Assembly: GCA_028285105.1 (NCBI GenBank)
Contig: JANQQE010000024.1
Coordinates: 372,001-436,000, forward strand
Reading direction: 5' to 3'
DNA length: 64,000 nucleotides
Source of the DNA: Alphaproteobacteria bacterium
Lineage (GTDB): Bacteria > Planctomycetota > Phycisphaerae > UBA1845
A model generated the notes under the pieces. The model did not search any database. It was not told the origin of the DNA and saw only the letters and a program-made list of their open reading frames with translations. Shown piece by piece: positions 9,421 through 17,657 of the stretch (positions are counted from its first letter, which is position 1; each line of letters starts with the position of its first letter). The position numbers and the translations under genes are program-made.

Positions 9421-10194
9421 ATGAATGAAGCGAACGCAACGGTAGTATCGAGTGCAGAGGGTGGGGTCACGACGATTCTGCTTAATCGGCCTGACCGTTT
9501 GAATACGATCACCATCCCGATGATGCAGCGATTGCGCGATGCGCTGGAGGCGGCTGAGTCGTCGGGTGCGCGGGCGGTTATCTTGATGGCTACTGGCAGA
9601 GGTTTTTGCGCCGGACAGAATCTCGAAAACCTGGCTGCGACGTACAGGCATCATCCACCAACCGTCCTCGGAAAAATCATCGCCGAGCATTACAACCCGG
9701 TCATCGAGCGCATCCACAACCTGACGATCCCCGTCATCGCAGCCGTTCAGGGTGTGGCTGCTGGCGGAGGATTCTATCTGGCGATGGCATGCGACATTCG
9801 CATCGCGGCGAAGAGTGCTCGATTTGTTCCGGGTCTCGCCAAGTTGGGGCTTGCACCGTGTTTGGGCGGTAGTCGCGCTTTGGTCGATGCCCTTGGGTAT
9901 TCCCGCGCGTTGGAAGTAGCCCTCGGTGTCGATGAGATTATCGCTCCCGAAGCCTACGCGGCTGGCCTGGTCAATCGATGCGTTGATGACGACGACTTGC
10001 TATCGACCGCTTGCGCCCTAGCTGACCGAATTTGCGCACTTCCGCAGAATAGCGTGCGTCTGACCAAGCAATTGCTTCGTCAGGCGTCGATGGATGCGTC
10101 GAGACCGTCGCCAAAAACCGAAGCATGGATTCAATCGATCGCAGCCAGCGACCCGCAGCACGCCGAGCGCGTGCAACAATTCCTGTCCCGCTAA
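9421..10194 (+). CDS. enoyl-CoA hydratase/isomerase family protein
   Basis: 257 residues with the crotonase fold. The oxyanion-hole segments are GRGFCAGQNLENLA and AAVQGVAAGGGFYLAMACDIRIAA. LGLAPCLGGSRALVDALG and the C-terminal SVRLTKQLLRQA are typical. The G-F-C-A-G and GGG-F motifs resemble the PaaG/PaaZ-type phenylacetate isomerase group more than FadB, but the exact substrate cannot be told from sequence. It starts 22 bases after the preceding lipoprotein and may share its transcript. Confidence 0.85.
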   Translation: MNEANATVVSSAEGGVTTILLNRPDRLNTITIPMMQRLRDALEAAESSGARAVILMATGRGFCAGQNLENLAATYRHHPPTVLGKIIAEHYNPVIERIHNLTIPVIAAVQGVAAGGGFYLAMACDIRIAAKSARFVPGLAKLGLAPCLGGSRALVDALGYSRALEVALGVDEIIAPEAYAAGLVNRCVDDDDLLSTACALADRICALPQNSVRLTKQLLRQASMDASRPSPKTEAWIQSIAASDPQHAERVQQFLSR

Positions 10195-10258
10195 CATTTT
10201 CGCAGCGATTTTCGGATCGATCGGGAATCGGCATCGATGCCCCGCACGCAGTTGGTTC

Positions 10259-10286
10259 TTGTTTGAGGTGGCCTTCCGGCTATAAT
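10259..10286 (+). promoter_or_regulatory. candidate promoter with consensus -10
   Basis: TTGTTT (10259-10264), a 16-base spacer and a perfect TATAAT (10281-10286), 53 bases upstream of the gene at 10340. It suggests that the pair 10340/10838 is transcribed separately from the hydratase. Confidence 0.5.
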
Positions 10287-10339
10287 CTTTAGTACCGTCT
10301 GGCAGCGGATTTACGTCACTGTTCGAATGGACCGGTACC

Positions 10340-10804
10340 ATGCCCAACAGCGATTCAAATAGTAAAATCATCGATGGGTGTGCGAATGAATCTCAGCCGA
10401 CTCAAACGGTTTACATTCACGCGGCTCGCCCACATCCGTTGTGGTGGGTGATCGCTACGAGTCTCGCGGTGATCGCCGGTTCGATGGTGTTGCGGTTCGA
10501 AGGTGGAATGAGTCGGCCCGCGTTCGCCCAGTCGGGAGTCTCGGCTGGCGCTCATGGCGTGTTCGCGTTTTCGGGGCAGGTTTCCAAGAACGCCTATGGT
10601 CTGTTCATGGTGGATGTCGATGCGCAAACGATCTGGTGCTACCGGTTTGATCAAGGTGGCGACAAGCTTAAACTCGTGGCGGGTCGAAATTGGAACTTCG
10701 ATCGATACCTCGAAGAACATTCGACAGAGCCATCGCCAGATTTCATCAAGTCCCAATTGGAAAAGAAACGACACGCCAGGCAGCAAGCTGGCGGTCAGCC
10801 GTAA
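10340..10804 (+). CDS. hypothetical single-pass membrane protein
   Basis: 154 residues. A polar N-terminus of ~33 residues is followed by one transmembrane segment (WWVIATSLAVIAGSMVL, about 35-51), then a soluble domain. The segment YGLFMVDVDAQTIWCYRF suggests a small beta-domain, and the C-terminal tail is charged. No family recognised. The following helix-turn-helix gene begins 33 bases later on the same strand, so the two are likely co-transcribed from the promoter at 10259-10286. Confidence 0.7.
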   Translation: MPNSDSNSKIIDGCANESQPTQTVYIHAARPHPLWWVIATSLAVIAGSMVLRFEGGMSRPAFAQSGVSAGAHGVFAFSGQVSKNAYGLFMVDVDAQTIWCYRFDQGGDKLKLVAGRNWNFDRYLEEHSTEPSPDFIKSQLEKKRHARQQAGGQP

Positions 10805-10837
10805 CGGACGTTAAGCAAAACCTAAAAGGCGAATCCC

Positions 10838-11983
10838 ATGGCCAAGTCATTCTACAATCAGGAAGAAGCGTGCGAAAAGCTTGAGATGAATCCGGCTCAG
10901 CTTAAGGACCTTGTGCAGAATGGATCGCTCCGCGAGTTTCGCGACGGCGGCAAGGTGACCTACAAAGTTGACGAGGTTGACAAGATCGCTGCTGCTACTG
11001 ATTCGATCGACTTGGCTGGCTCGTCGCTCTCCGGTTCGCTGGGTGACTTCGACATGCTCAGTACGGCTGAACTGACCCTTGAAGACACATCGGCCAATTC
11101 GTCAGCCGGTGGCGAGTCGATGGAAATCAAATTCGCCGACGATGACGACACCGTCACCGATGCCAACGCAGGTTCGAAACCCGACGGCACTGTTGGCGGA
11201 TCGGGCACGCTCTCGCTTGATGCAGACGAATCGCTGGGCGGCTCACCGGCGGAGAGCATGGGCAGTGGCGATTTGATTTTGGAACCGCTTGAGGAATCCA
11301 GCGGATCGGGTCTGAGTCTGGGTGACGGGTCCGATTCCGATGCCATCAGCCTCGACGACACAACCGTCGAACCCGCCAAAGAGGACGACAAGGACGGTAC
11401 GGTCGTCACTTCGGTTGGCGTCAGCGTTTTCGACGACGATGAAGTGGAAGCCGACGCCGATCCTTTGGCACAAACGGTGGTTTCCGGCGGAACCGGCGCA
11501 TTGGGTATCGACGGTGTGGGCAGCGGCTCGGGCCTGCTCGATCTCACGCGTGAAAGCGACGACACCTCGCTTGGCGCGGAGTTGCTGGACGAAATCTACC
11601 CGGATGATGCCCCTGGCGGCGAGATGGGCGACGCCACCCGCGCGGGTTTGGAAGCCGGTATCTCCGATTCGGAAGACAGCGGCACCGGATTCATGCCCAC
11701 CGTGGCTGAAGAAACCGCCGCACCGGCAGGACAACCGGTTCAAATCGTGAGCTATGCCGAATATCCGCCAGATGCCGTTTCCACCGGTCTGACCGGAATG
11801 ATGTTCGTTGGCGTGCTTACAATGTGCATCGCTGGTTTGGCATCAGCCGCTGCAGTCAAAGGTGTCTTTCCGGCGATCCTCGATACGTTGGCGCAAAACA
11901 ACTGGATTGTTGGCGCTGCGTCGGCTGGCGCTGCGATCATTGCCTTGGGCATTGGCATTATGATCGGCAAGAAATCCGGTTAA
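10838..11983 (+). CDS. helix-turn-helix (excisionase/MerR-like) protein with two C-terminal membrane segments
   Basis: 381 residues. Residues 5-50 (FYNQEEACEKLEMNPAQL, then a wing with FRDGGKVTYKVDEVDKI) match the excisionase/MerR-type helix-turn-helix domain. Residues 55-300 are acidic and Ser/Gly/Asp-rich, hence probably disordered. Two hydrophobic segments near 318-338 and 355-375 form a C-terminal membrane hairpin (LTGMMFVGVLTMCIAGLASA and IVGAASAGAAIIALGIGIMIG). A DNA-binding head tethered to the membrane by a long acidic linker is an unusual layout. Whether it really binds DNA is inference. AAAGG precedes the ATG. Confidence 0.8.
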   Translation: MAKSFYNQEEACEKLEMNPAQLKDLVQNGSLREFRDGGKVTYKVDEVDKIAAATDSIDLAGSSLSGSLGDFDMLSTAELTLEDTSANSSAGGESMEIKFADDDDTVTDANAGSKPDGTVGGSGTLSLDADESLGGSPAESMGSGDLILEPLEESSGSGLSLGDGSDSDAISLDDTTVEPAKEDDKDGTVVTSVGVSVFDDDEVEADADPLAQTVVSGGTGALGIDGVGSGSGLLDLTRESDDTSLGAELLDEIYPDDAPGGEMGDATRAGLEAGISDSEDSGTGFMPTVAEETAAPAGQPVQIVSYAEYPPDAVSTGLTGMMFVGVLTMCIAGLASAAAVKGVFPAILDTLAQNNWIVGAASAGAAIIALGIGIMIGKKSG

Positions 11984-12358
11984 CCCCTTTCACACAGAAC
12001 GCTTAGCAGCCGACAACCGGCTGTGATTATTTCAGACGACAGTTTGTGACAAAAATGCGCTGTTGCACTGAAGCGGTATAAGCGTGTAAATAAGTACTAA
12101 AGGCTCGAAATGATGCGGGCTTGATCATCGTTGTTGAAACAGCTTGGTTGACACCTTTGGCGTCGACGCTGGGTTGATTCGACGAGCGATACCGTAAAGA
12201 TCGGTACAGTAACGATCGGTACAGGGACGTACGCGAACGACATCTCATCCTCGCAACATCGCCCTCTGTTCCCAATCCATCAATAGAAAATCGCAATCAC
12301 GTGGCAGGTGGCTGTTGCTGATCGCGGTACTCAGAGCAACTTGCAAAGGAGGCATGCG
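11984..12358. other. intergenic region with 15-base tandem repeat
   Basis: No convincing gene lies in these 375 bases. The only structure seen is a three-unit, 15-base tandem repeat at 12187-12231, with units close to CGGTACAGTAACGAT. A minus-strand reading frame over it (12027-12296) has no start signal or recognisable product. Confidence 0.5.
12187..12231. repeat. three-copy 15-base tandem repeat
   Basis: Units CGATACCGTAAAGAT, CGGTACAGTAACGAT and CGGTACAGGGACGTA are contiguous at 12187, 12202 and 12217. They lie 128 bases upstream of the OmpA-type lipoprotein start. They could be an iterated operator or a slippage product. Confidence 0.6.
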
Positions 12359-13252
12359 ATGAGAAATTTCCGTTTGTTAAGTGTATGGGTTGCAGGTTGC
12401 GTTGCCGCGATCTCTTCCGGATGCGTTTCATTGGACGACCATCGTCAGTTACAAATGGCCCACCGAACGCTTGAAGCCGAAAAGGCGCAGCTCGAACAAG
12501 AGTTGTACGACTTGCGCAATTCAAACAGCAACCTGCAAACGCGACTCTCCTCGACCGAGCAACACATTCGCTCCAAAGAAAGTCTCGCGTCGAATCTGCA
12601 AGCAGAGAATTCCCGACTGCAGCAAGCCGTCGGATCAGCACAGCGCACTGTCGAAGAACTTGCCCGGCAAAACGTCCTGCAAGACCCGATCATCATTGAA
12701 TCGACGAAGCTCCCCGAAGCGCTCGATACCGCCCTTCAAGATTTCGCCGCCAAACATCCGGGCAGCGTCACTTACGATCCGAATAATGGCATGGTCAAAT
12801 GGACGTCCGACCTGCTTTTCGCGCTGGGCAGCGACATCGTCAAGGATTCCGCGAAGCAGTCGCTCGACGGGTTTGCGTCGATCATGAAGTCGTCAGCCGC
12901 TCAGGGGTTCGACGTGATGGTCATTGGCCATACCGACGACCGCCCGATCAAACGCGCCGAGACGAAGCGGAACCACCCGACCAACTGGCACCTCTCATCA
13001 CACCGCTCGATTTCTGTGTCCAATGTGTTGCGTGATCGGGGCATCTCGGAAGACCGCATTGGCGTGATGGGATATGGCGACACCCGCCCGATCGCTTCCA
13101 ACAGCACCGAAGCCGGTCGCGGTCAAAATCGTCGCGTCGAAATCTTTGTGGTGCCAAGAGGCTCAGTTGCAGGCCAAATGGCCAATCAATCTCCGTCGAG
13201 TCCGAGCGACGTAGCCTCCCGCCGCCCAGCGAACAGGGACTTTACGAAATAA
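12359..13252 (+). CDS. OmpA/MotB-domain lipoprotein
   Basis: 297 residues from the ATG at 12359, which has AAAGGAGG (12345-12352) upstream. A lipoprotein signal peptide ends in ISSGC. Residues ~30-110 are a coiled coil (LEAEKAQLEQELYDLRNSNS), and the C-terminal half is an OmpA-like peptidoglycan-binding domain: FALGSDIVKDSAKQSL, VIGHTDDRPIKR and GDTRPIASNSTEAGRGQNRR, with the NRRVEI signature. The family links the outer membrane or flagellar stator to peptidoglycan. The Lys/Arg-rich insertion around ETKRNHPTNWHLSSHRS is seen in MotB/LafU types. The signal peptide argues for a lipoprotein, not MotB. Confidence 0.88.
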   Translation: MRNFRLLSVWVAGCVAAISSGCVSLDDHRQLQMAHRTLEAEKAQLEQELYDLRNSNSNLQTRLSSTEQHIRSKESLASNLQAENSRLQQAVGSAQRTVEELARQNVLQDPIIIESTKLPEALDTALQDFAAKHPGSVTYDPNNGMVKWTSDLLFALGSDIVKDSAKQSLDGFASIMKSSAAQGFDVMVIGHTDDRPIKRAETKRNHPTNWHLSSHRSISVSNVLRDRGISEDRIGVMGYGDTRPIASNSTEAGRGQNRRVEIFVVPRGSVAGQMANQSPSSPSDVASRRPANRDFTK

Positions 13253-13298
13253 TTCGTGCAACGCCAAACGATTGCTCGTTGCGCGTAATTGAAACAAG

Positions 13299-13336
13299 AA
13301 CCGGCGATATTGAATTCACGTTCAACATCGCCGGTT
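13299..13336 (+). terminator. strong stem-loop after OmpA-type gene
   Basis: A 16-base stem (AACCGGCGATATTGAA with TTCAACATCGCCGGTT, one mismatch) and a 6-base loop, 47 bases past the stop. The U-tract on the plus strand is short. Reading the minus strand, TTCTTGTTTCAATT follows, so it could act on either strand. Confidence 0.55.
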
Positions 13337-13420
13337 CTCTGCGCGCCCGGGTCGCATTTTGGGCCGATGCGACTATGATCTTTTCAACCCACGGACAAGC
13401 CCCATGCGTTACAAATCCGG

Positions 13421-15802
13421 GTGTCTGGGCGTGTCCTCAATCAGGCTGAGTTCAAAAGTATGCAAGATACAATCACTTCTGCACGCCCTTCATTCAATCC
13501 GTTCCGCGCGATTTACGATCTGATCAGCAGCATCTGGTTCGGCATCTTTATGATGGTGCTGCTCTTTATTTACATGAGCATCGCGTCGGCTGGCATTCTC
13601 TATCCGCTCAGTATCACCGACCCGTACGGGCCCTGGATTCGTTGGATCGTTCGCGAAGATTTCAACAAGACCGAAATGGAAGTCTTTGCGTGGTGGCCCT
13701 TCAATCTGCTCATGGGACTGTTCACGCTCAACATGATTGTCGTCACGTTGCGACGCATTCGGCTGACGGTTTTGAACCTTGGCGTCTGGATGATTCACTC
13801 GGGAATTGTGATCCTCACGCTGGGCAGCGTCTACTATTTCGGCAACAAACTTGAAGGCGACGCGCCGGTCTTTCGTCGAAGCATCGCGATCAAGGTACCA
13901 GGCGCGGAAGATCCCAGGCGCATGATCGTGCGGCCAGAAAACCGCGCGTTCGTGACTGGCGAACGAGGCGAATACAGTTTTGCCATTGCAAGTATCAACC
14001 CAAGTTGGCCCCTCTTGAGCGGTGACGACAAAGGCAAGACCGCGTGCAGTGTCAACGTGGCGGTTCAGACCCCTTCGCAAAATTTCATCCGCCAGATGCT
14101 CATCGGTTATCCGCAGTACACCGAAGACATCATTCCCGGTAAAGGCCGCGCGGTAAAATCGACCGGAAAGAAACTGCTCGATGATGAACTCGAACTGTCG
14201 TTCATCTACGAACCGCAAACCGAATACTACATCAAAGACTCAGCCGCTTTATACGTACGCGAGGTTGGCGATACTCAATGGGTTGAACGGCCCATCGAAG
14301 GGCTGCCCCACTACTCCGACAACATCGCCCAGCGAAAAGATGTGTGGCTCACCCGAAGCGATCAAAGCATCGACATCGACCCCATCGACATCGTCGTTCC
14401 GAAAATCAAAGATAACGACCCCCTCGGCGACATCGGTGTTCATGTGACGGGACGACTTCACTACTCGACCGGAAACGAAACCCGTTGGAATCCAAACGGC
14501 AACCAACTCAACCCGATGATGAAAGTTGCGTTTGACGGCAATGGCGTCAATCAGGAATTCTCGCTCTTCGCGTTGAACCCGAGGTTTGGCGGCGTCGATC
14601 CGAGCATGATTACCTACCATTGGGCGCAGAACGAGGCGCAACGAACCGAGTTCGGCGCGTCCACCGGCAACCAACTCACCCTGCGCATTGTGGAAGCCGA
14701 CAAATCGATCCGATTTTCGGTGGAGCCCGAGAATACGTTTGATCGCAACAAAAACATCGGGTTCGTAGAAATCGAAGGCACCGACTGGTCTTATCGGGTC
14801 AAGACGTTTCATCGCTCGTTTCCGATTGGCGAAGGCCAGAACGTCCCCATCGTTGTCGTGGAATTCAAGTCGCCCGAGCGCTCGATCACACGATGGGTCA
14901 CCGACGACCCGACCCGTGCGCAGGACTTAATGGGCGCGCAAAAATTCGCCCCACCCGATCCTGCCGTTGAAGCTGTCTTCAACCCGGGCGCCTTGATCAC
15001 GCTGGTAGCCGGCCCCGATCCGAAAGACATCGATGTGTTCGTCGGCAGTCCGGACGATCGCCGCGAAGCTGTGATCGGCGAAATGATGACAATGGGTTCC
15101 GGGATTCGCATGACGATCCTCGAAAGCCATTCTCGCGTTTCCGCAGAAACCCGGCCCATCCTGGTCGCCAAACGCGATCGCAACCCAAAAGCCGAAAACA
15201 AATTCTCGCGCATCAAGGTGGAAATGACATCGGATCAGTGGAGTTTCTCCAGATGGCTCCCCTATCACCACTATCCGCTCGTCAATGAGCATTATTCCGT
15301 TCCCGATCGGTTGGAGTTTCATTACCAACCGACGCGCTGCATGTTGCCCGACGGAACCGAAATCGAAATGTTGTATTCGCGGAGTCGCCAGTCGCTGCCC
15401 TACGCACTGGCGCTGGAGGACTTTGAACTCAAGGTTCATACGGGCGGGTTCGTGTCCGGGAATACCGCAAGCGTGCGTGACTTCATAAGCCGGTTACGCC
15501 CTTTTGAAGAAGGCGAATGGCAATCCGAGATCACCACGAGTCTCAACGACCCCGCCACCTATGCCGACTTGTATTATTTTCAAGCAGAATGGGACCCGGG
15601 CAACATGGCTTTCACCGGTCTGGGCGTGGGCAATCGCGACGGCGTGTACATCCAATTGCTGGGCACCTGCATCGCCGTCTTCGGCATGATCTACGTATTC
15701 TACATCAAGCCCATCATCAAACGCAGAAGGCAGCAAGCGGTTTGGGCACAGGTTGAAAACGCCAAGCAATCGACAACCAGCAGTGAACCGATCACCGTTT
15801 AG
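13421..15802 (+). CDS. ResB-like cytochrome c biogenesis protein
   Basis: 793 residues. It has N-terminal membrane segments (IWFGIFMMVLLFIYMSIASA, FNLLMGLFTLNMIVVTL, LGVWMIHSGIVILTLGSVYYF), a very large extracytoplasmic region from about 145 to 735, and a last membrane segment (LGTCIAVFGMIYVFYI). ResB/Ccs1 works with CcsA/ResC to carry haem across the membrane and attach it to apocytochrome c (System II). The N-terminal hydrophobic layout and the adjacent ccsA-like gene support the call. The start is uncertain: GTG at 13421 and ATG at 13460 both lack a clear ribosome binding site. The stop is followed after 29 bases by the CcsA gene. Confidence 0.82.
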   Translation: MSGRVLNQAEFKSMQDTITSARPSFNPFRAIYDLISSIWFGIFMMVLLFIYMSIASAGILYPLSITDPYGPWIRWIVREDFNKTEMEVFAWWPFNLLMGLFTLNMIVVTLRRIRLTVLNLGVWMIHSGIVILTLGSVYYFGNKLEGDAPVFRRSIAIKVPGAEDPRRMIVRPENRAFVTGERGEYSFAIASINPSWPLLSGDDKGKTACSVNVAVQTPSQNFIRQMLIGYPQYTEDIIPGKGRAVKSTGKKLLDDELELSFIYEPQTEYYIKDSAALYVREVGDTQWVERPIEGLPHYSDNIAQRKDVWLTRSDQSIDIDPIDIVVPKIKDNDPLGDIGVHVTGRLHYSTGNETRWNPNGNQLNPMMKVAFDGNGVNQEFSLFALNPRFGGVDPSMITYHWAQNEAQRTEFGASTGNQLTLRIVEADKSIRFSVEPENTFDRNKNIGFVEIEGTDWSYRVKTFHRSFPIGEGQNVPIVVVEFKSPERSITRWVTDDPTRAQDLMGAQKFAPPDPAVEAVFNPGALITLVAGPDPKDIDVFVGSPDDRREAVIGEMMTMGSGIRMTILESHSRVSAETRPILVAKRDRNPKAENKFSRIKVEMTSDQWSFSRWLPYHHYPLVNEHYSVPDRLEFHYQPTRCMLPDGTEIEMLYSRSRQSLPYALALEDFELKVHTGGFVSGNTASVRDFISRLRPFEEGEWQSEITTSLNDPATYADLYYFQAEWDPGNMAFTGLGVGNRDGVYIQLLGTCIAVFGMIYVFYIKPIIKRRRQQAVWAQVENAKQSTTSSEPITV

Positions 15803-15831
15803 CCGCTGTTGTGTAAGAGGTATCGAAAATC

Positions 15832-17580
15832 ATGAATCGCAAGTTTGCCGTTCGCATCGTTGACCTTTCGCTCGTCGCGTTCGTTGCGTGGTTCGCGTGG
15901 AAGCAGTACGACCAGCGCGCTCCCAGCGCCGAACCGGATGCATTCGCAGCCAACGTCGAACTCGAACCGCTTCGCAACCTTGCGATCCAGGATGTCGGTC
16001 GCATCAAGTCTTTCGATTCGTTCGCACGCGGCAAAATGAAAATGGTGGGCGGTCCATACAACGTCGATGGCAAGGAACCCGTGTTCGCCTATCTCGATTT
16101 GATGCTGAATCCCGGAAAGTATCAGGACAAAGCGATCATATATGTCAAGCGTGCGATCCGTGATGACTTGGCGCGGGCCATGCGGGAATCGGGTGTTTCA
16201 TCCGAAGCGATTGCGAAGTTTGTCAAGTCAGGGCTGATGGCCCCCGGGTTGTATTGGGCGCCTGCGATGCAAGCCGAATTCAAGCGACTGGAGCAGGACA
16301 TCATCCGTACGCAGAAGTTCGTCAACTTCATGTCCTGGGCGATGGCGTCGGCTGATGCCCATCGTTTGTCGAACGACTTTGCGGTCATACCCGCCCCGAA
16401 TGGCAACGACAAAACGCCTTGGTTTGCAGGCGAACAGCTGTGGGGTCTCGGGTTTATGCAGGACGGCCACAACCACGGCAATGATACCGTTGGCATCCCC
16501 GGTCTGGATGACTCTTCGAAGGCCAACATCACCGGCGATTGGAACAAACTGGTCGAAACCTGGCGGGCACAAGACCCTTCCGGTGCTTCGGCAGCCATCG
16601 CGTCATTGGCCGAACATCTCAAAGCGATCAACCCGTCGCTCTATCCGGAAACCGAAAAGCTGAATCTCGAAAGCACATATTTCAAACTGAAGGCGTTCGT
16701 CTGGGTTTGGGTGGTGTATGCGTTGGCTGCGATTCCGCTGGGAATGTTCATTGCATATCGCATCGAAGGCGCCCTGCTTGTTGGCAAGATCGGACTACTT
16801 GTTGCCTTTGGCTTGCACACGTTGGCAATTGGCTTGCGATGGTACATTTCCGGGCGTATCCCCAATGCGAATATGTTTGAAGCGATACTCGCGTCGGTCT
16901 GGTTCGGCGTACTCGGTGCGTTTGTATTGGAGTTTTTTGCCCGCAAGACCAACATGCGGGGATTGTTCTACTTCGGTTCAGCGATCTGCGCGATGGTCGC
17001 GATGATGTGCCAGCAGTTCATGCCCACCGTACTCAAGAGCGACATCGACAACGTCATGCCGGTGCTCGACGATATGTGGCTTTACATTCACACGAACATG
17101 ATTATCTGGAGCTATGCCCTGATCGGCATCGCCGCCATCATTGCATTGCTTTATCTGCGGTATCGTTTGGGCGGTGGCGACCCGTCGACCGCACGGGTTG
17201 GCGGTGCGGGCAGTTTGATCCTGGAAGGCTCAACGCCCAAAGGCGATCGTTTTCTCGTCGATGAAAAAGGTTCCACGGGTAAGGTCCTCGACGCTGCCAC
17301 CATGGTGATTCTGGAACTCGCGTTCGTGACGCTGTGGGCGGGATTGGTGATGGGTGCGATCTGGGCCGATCATTCCTGGGGACGCCCCTGGGGTTGGGAT
17401 CCGAAAGAAGTCTTCGCACTATGCACGTTCGTGATTTTCATTATTCTGGTTCACGTTCGCATCAAAGTTCGCGACAAAGGATTGTGGACCGCGATCCTTG
17501 CGGTGGTCGGATGCGCGGTGATGCTGTTCAACTGGATTGTGATTAACTTTAAGATAACCGGACTGCACAGTTACGCTTAA
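15832..17580 (+). CDS. ccsA: CcsA/ResC-like cytochrome c biogenesis protein
   Basis: 582 residues. An N-terminal membrane anchor is followed by about 250 residues of soluble extracytoplasmic domain, then eight or so membrane segments. The tryptophan-rich haem-handling signature WADHSWGRPWGWDPKEVFAL (WWD-type) lies near residue 510, with conserved His in the flanking helices (LHTLAIGLRWY, IHTNMIIWSY). CcsA presents haem for attachment to cytochrome c in System II. The long soluble N-terminal domain is unusual compared with the ~320-residue plastid and Helicobacter-type core. Co-directional with the ResB-like gene. Confidence 0.9.
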   Translation: MNRKFAVRIVDLSLVAFVAWFAWKQYDQRAPSAEPDAFAANVELEPLRNLAIQDVGRIKSFDSFARGKMKMVGGPYNVDGKEPVFAYLDLMLNPGKYQDKAIIYVKRAIRDDLARAMRESGVSSEAIAKFVKSGLMAPGLYWAPAMQAEFKRLEQDIIRTQKFVNFMSWAMASADAHRLSNDFAVIPAPNGNDKTPWFAGEQLWGLGFMQDGHNHGNDTVGIPGLDDSSKANITGDWNKLVETWRAQDPSGASAAIASLAEHLKAINPSLYPETEKLNLESTYFKLKAFVWVWVVYALAAIPLGMFIAYRIEGALLVGKIGLLVAFGLHTLAIGLRWYISGRIPNANMFEAILASVWFGVLGAFVLEFFARKTNMRGLFYFGSAICAMVAMMCQQFMPTVLKSDIDNVMPVLDDMWLYIHTNMIIWSYALIGIAAIIALLYLRYRLGGGDPSTARVGGAGSLILEGSTPKGDRFLVDEKGSTGKVLDAATMVILELAFVTLWAGLVMGAIWADHSWGRPWGWDPKEVFALCTFVIFIILVHVRIKVRDKGLWTAILAVVGCAVMLFNWIVINFKITGLHSYA

Positions 17581-17657
17581 CCGGGTGTTTCGGTCAATCG
17601 CCACTGCTGCAATTCATGCTTGGTTAGCGATTGCAAATCGACAGGATACCCATCGAT

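Noticed and set aside
13490-14218. 242-codon minus-strand frame inside the ResB-like gene
   Set aside because: Antisense shadow; His/Asp/Val-rich translation with no features.
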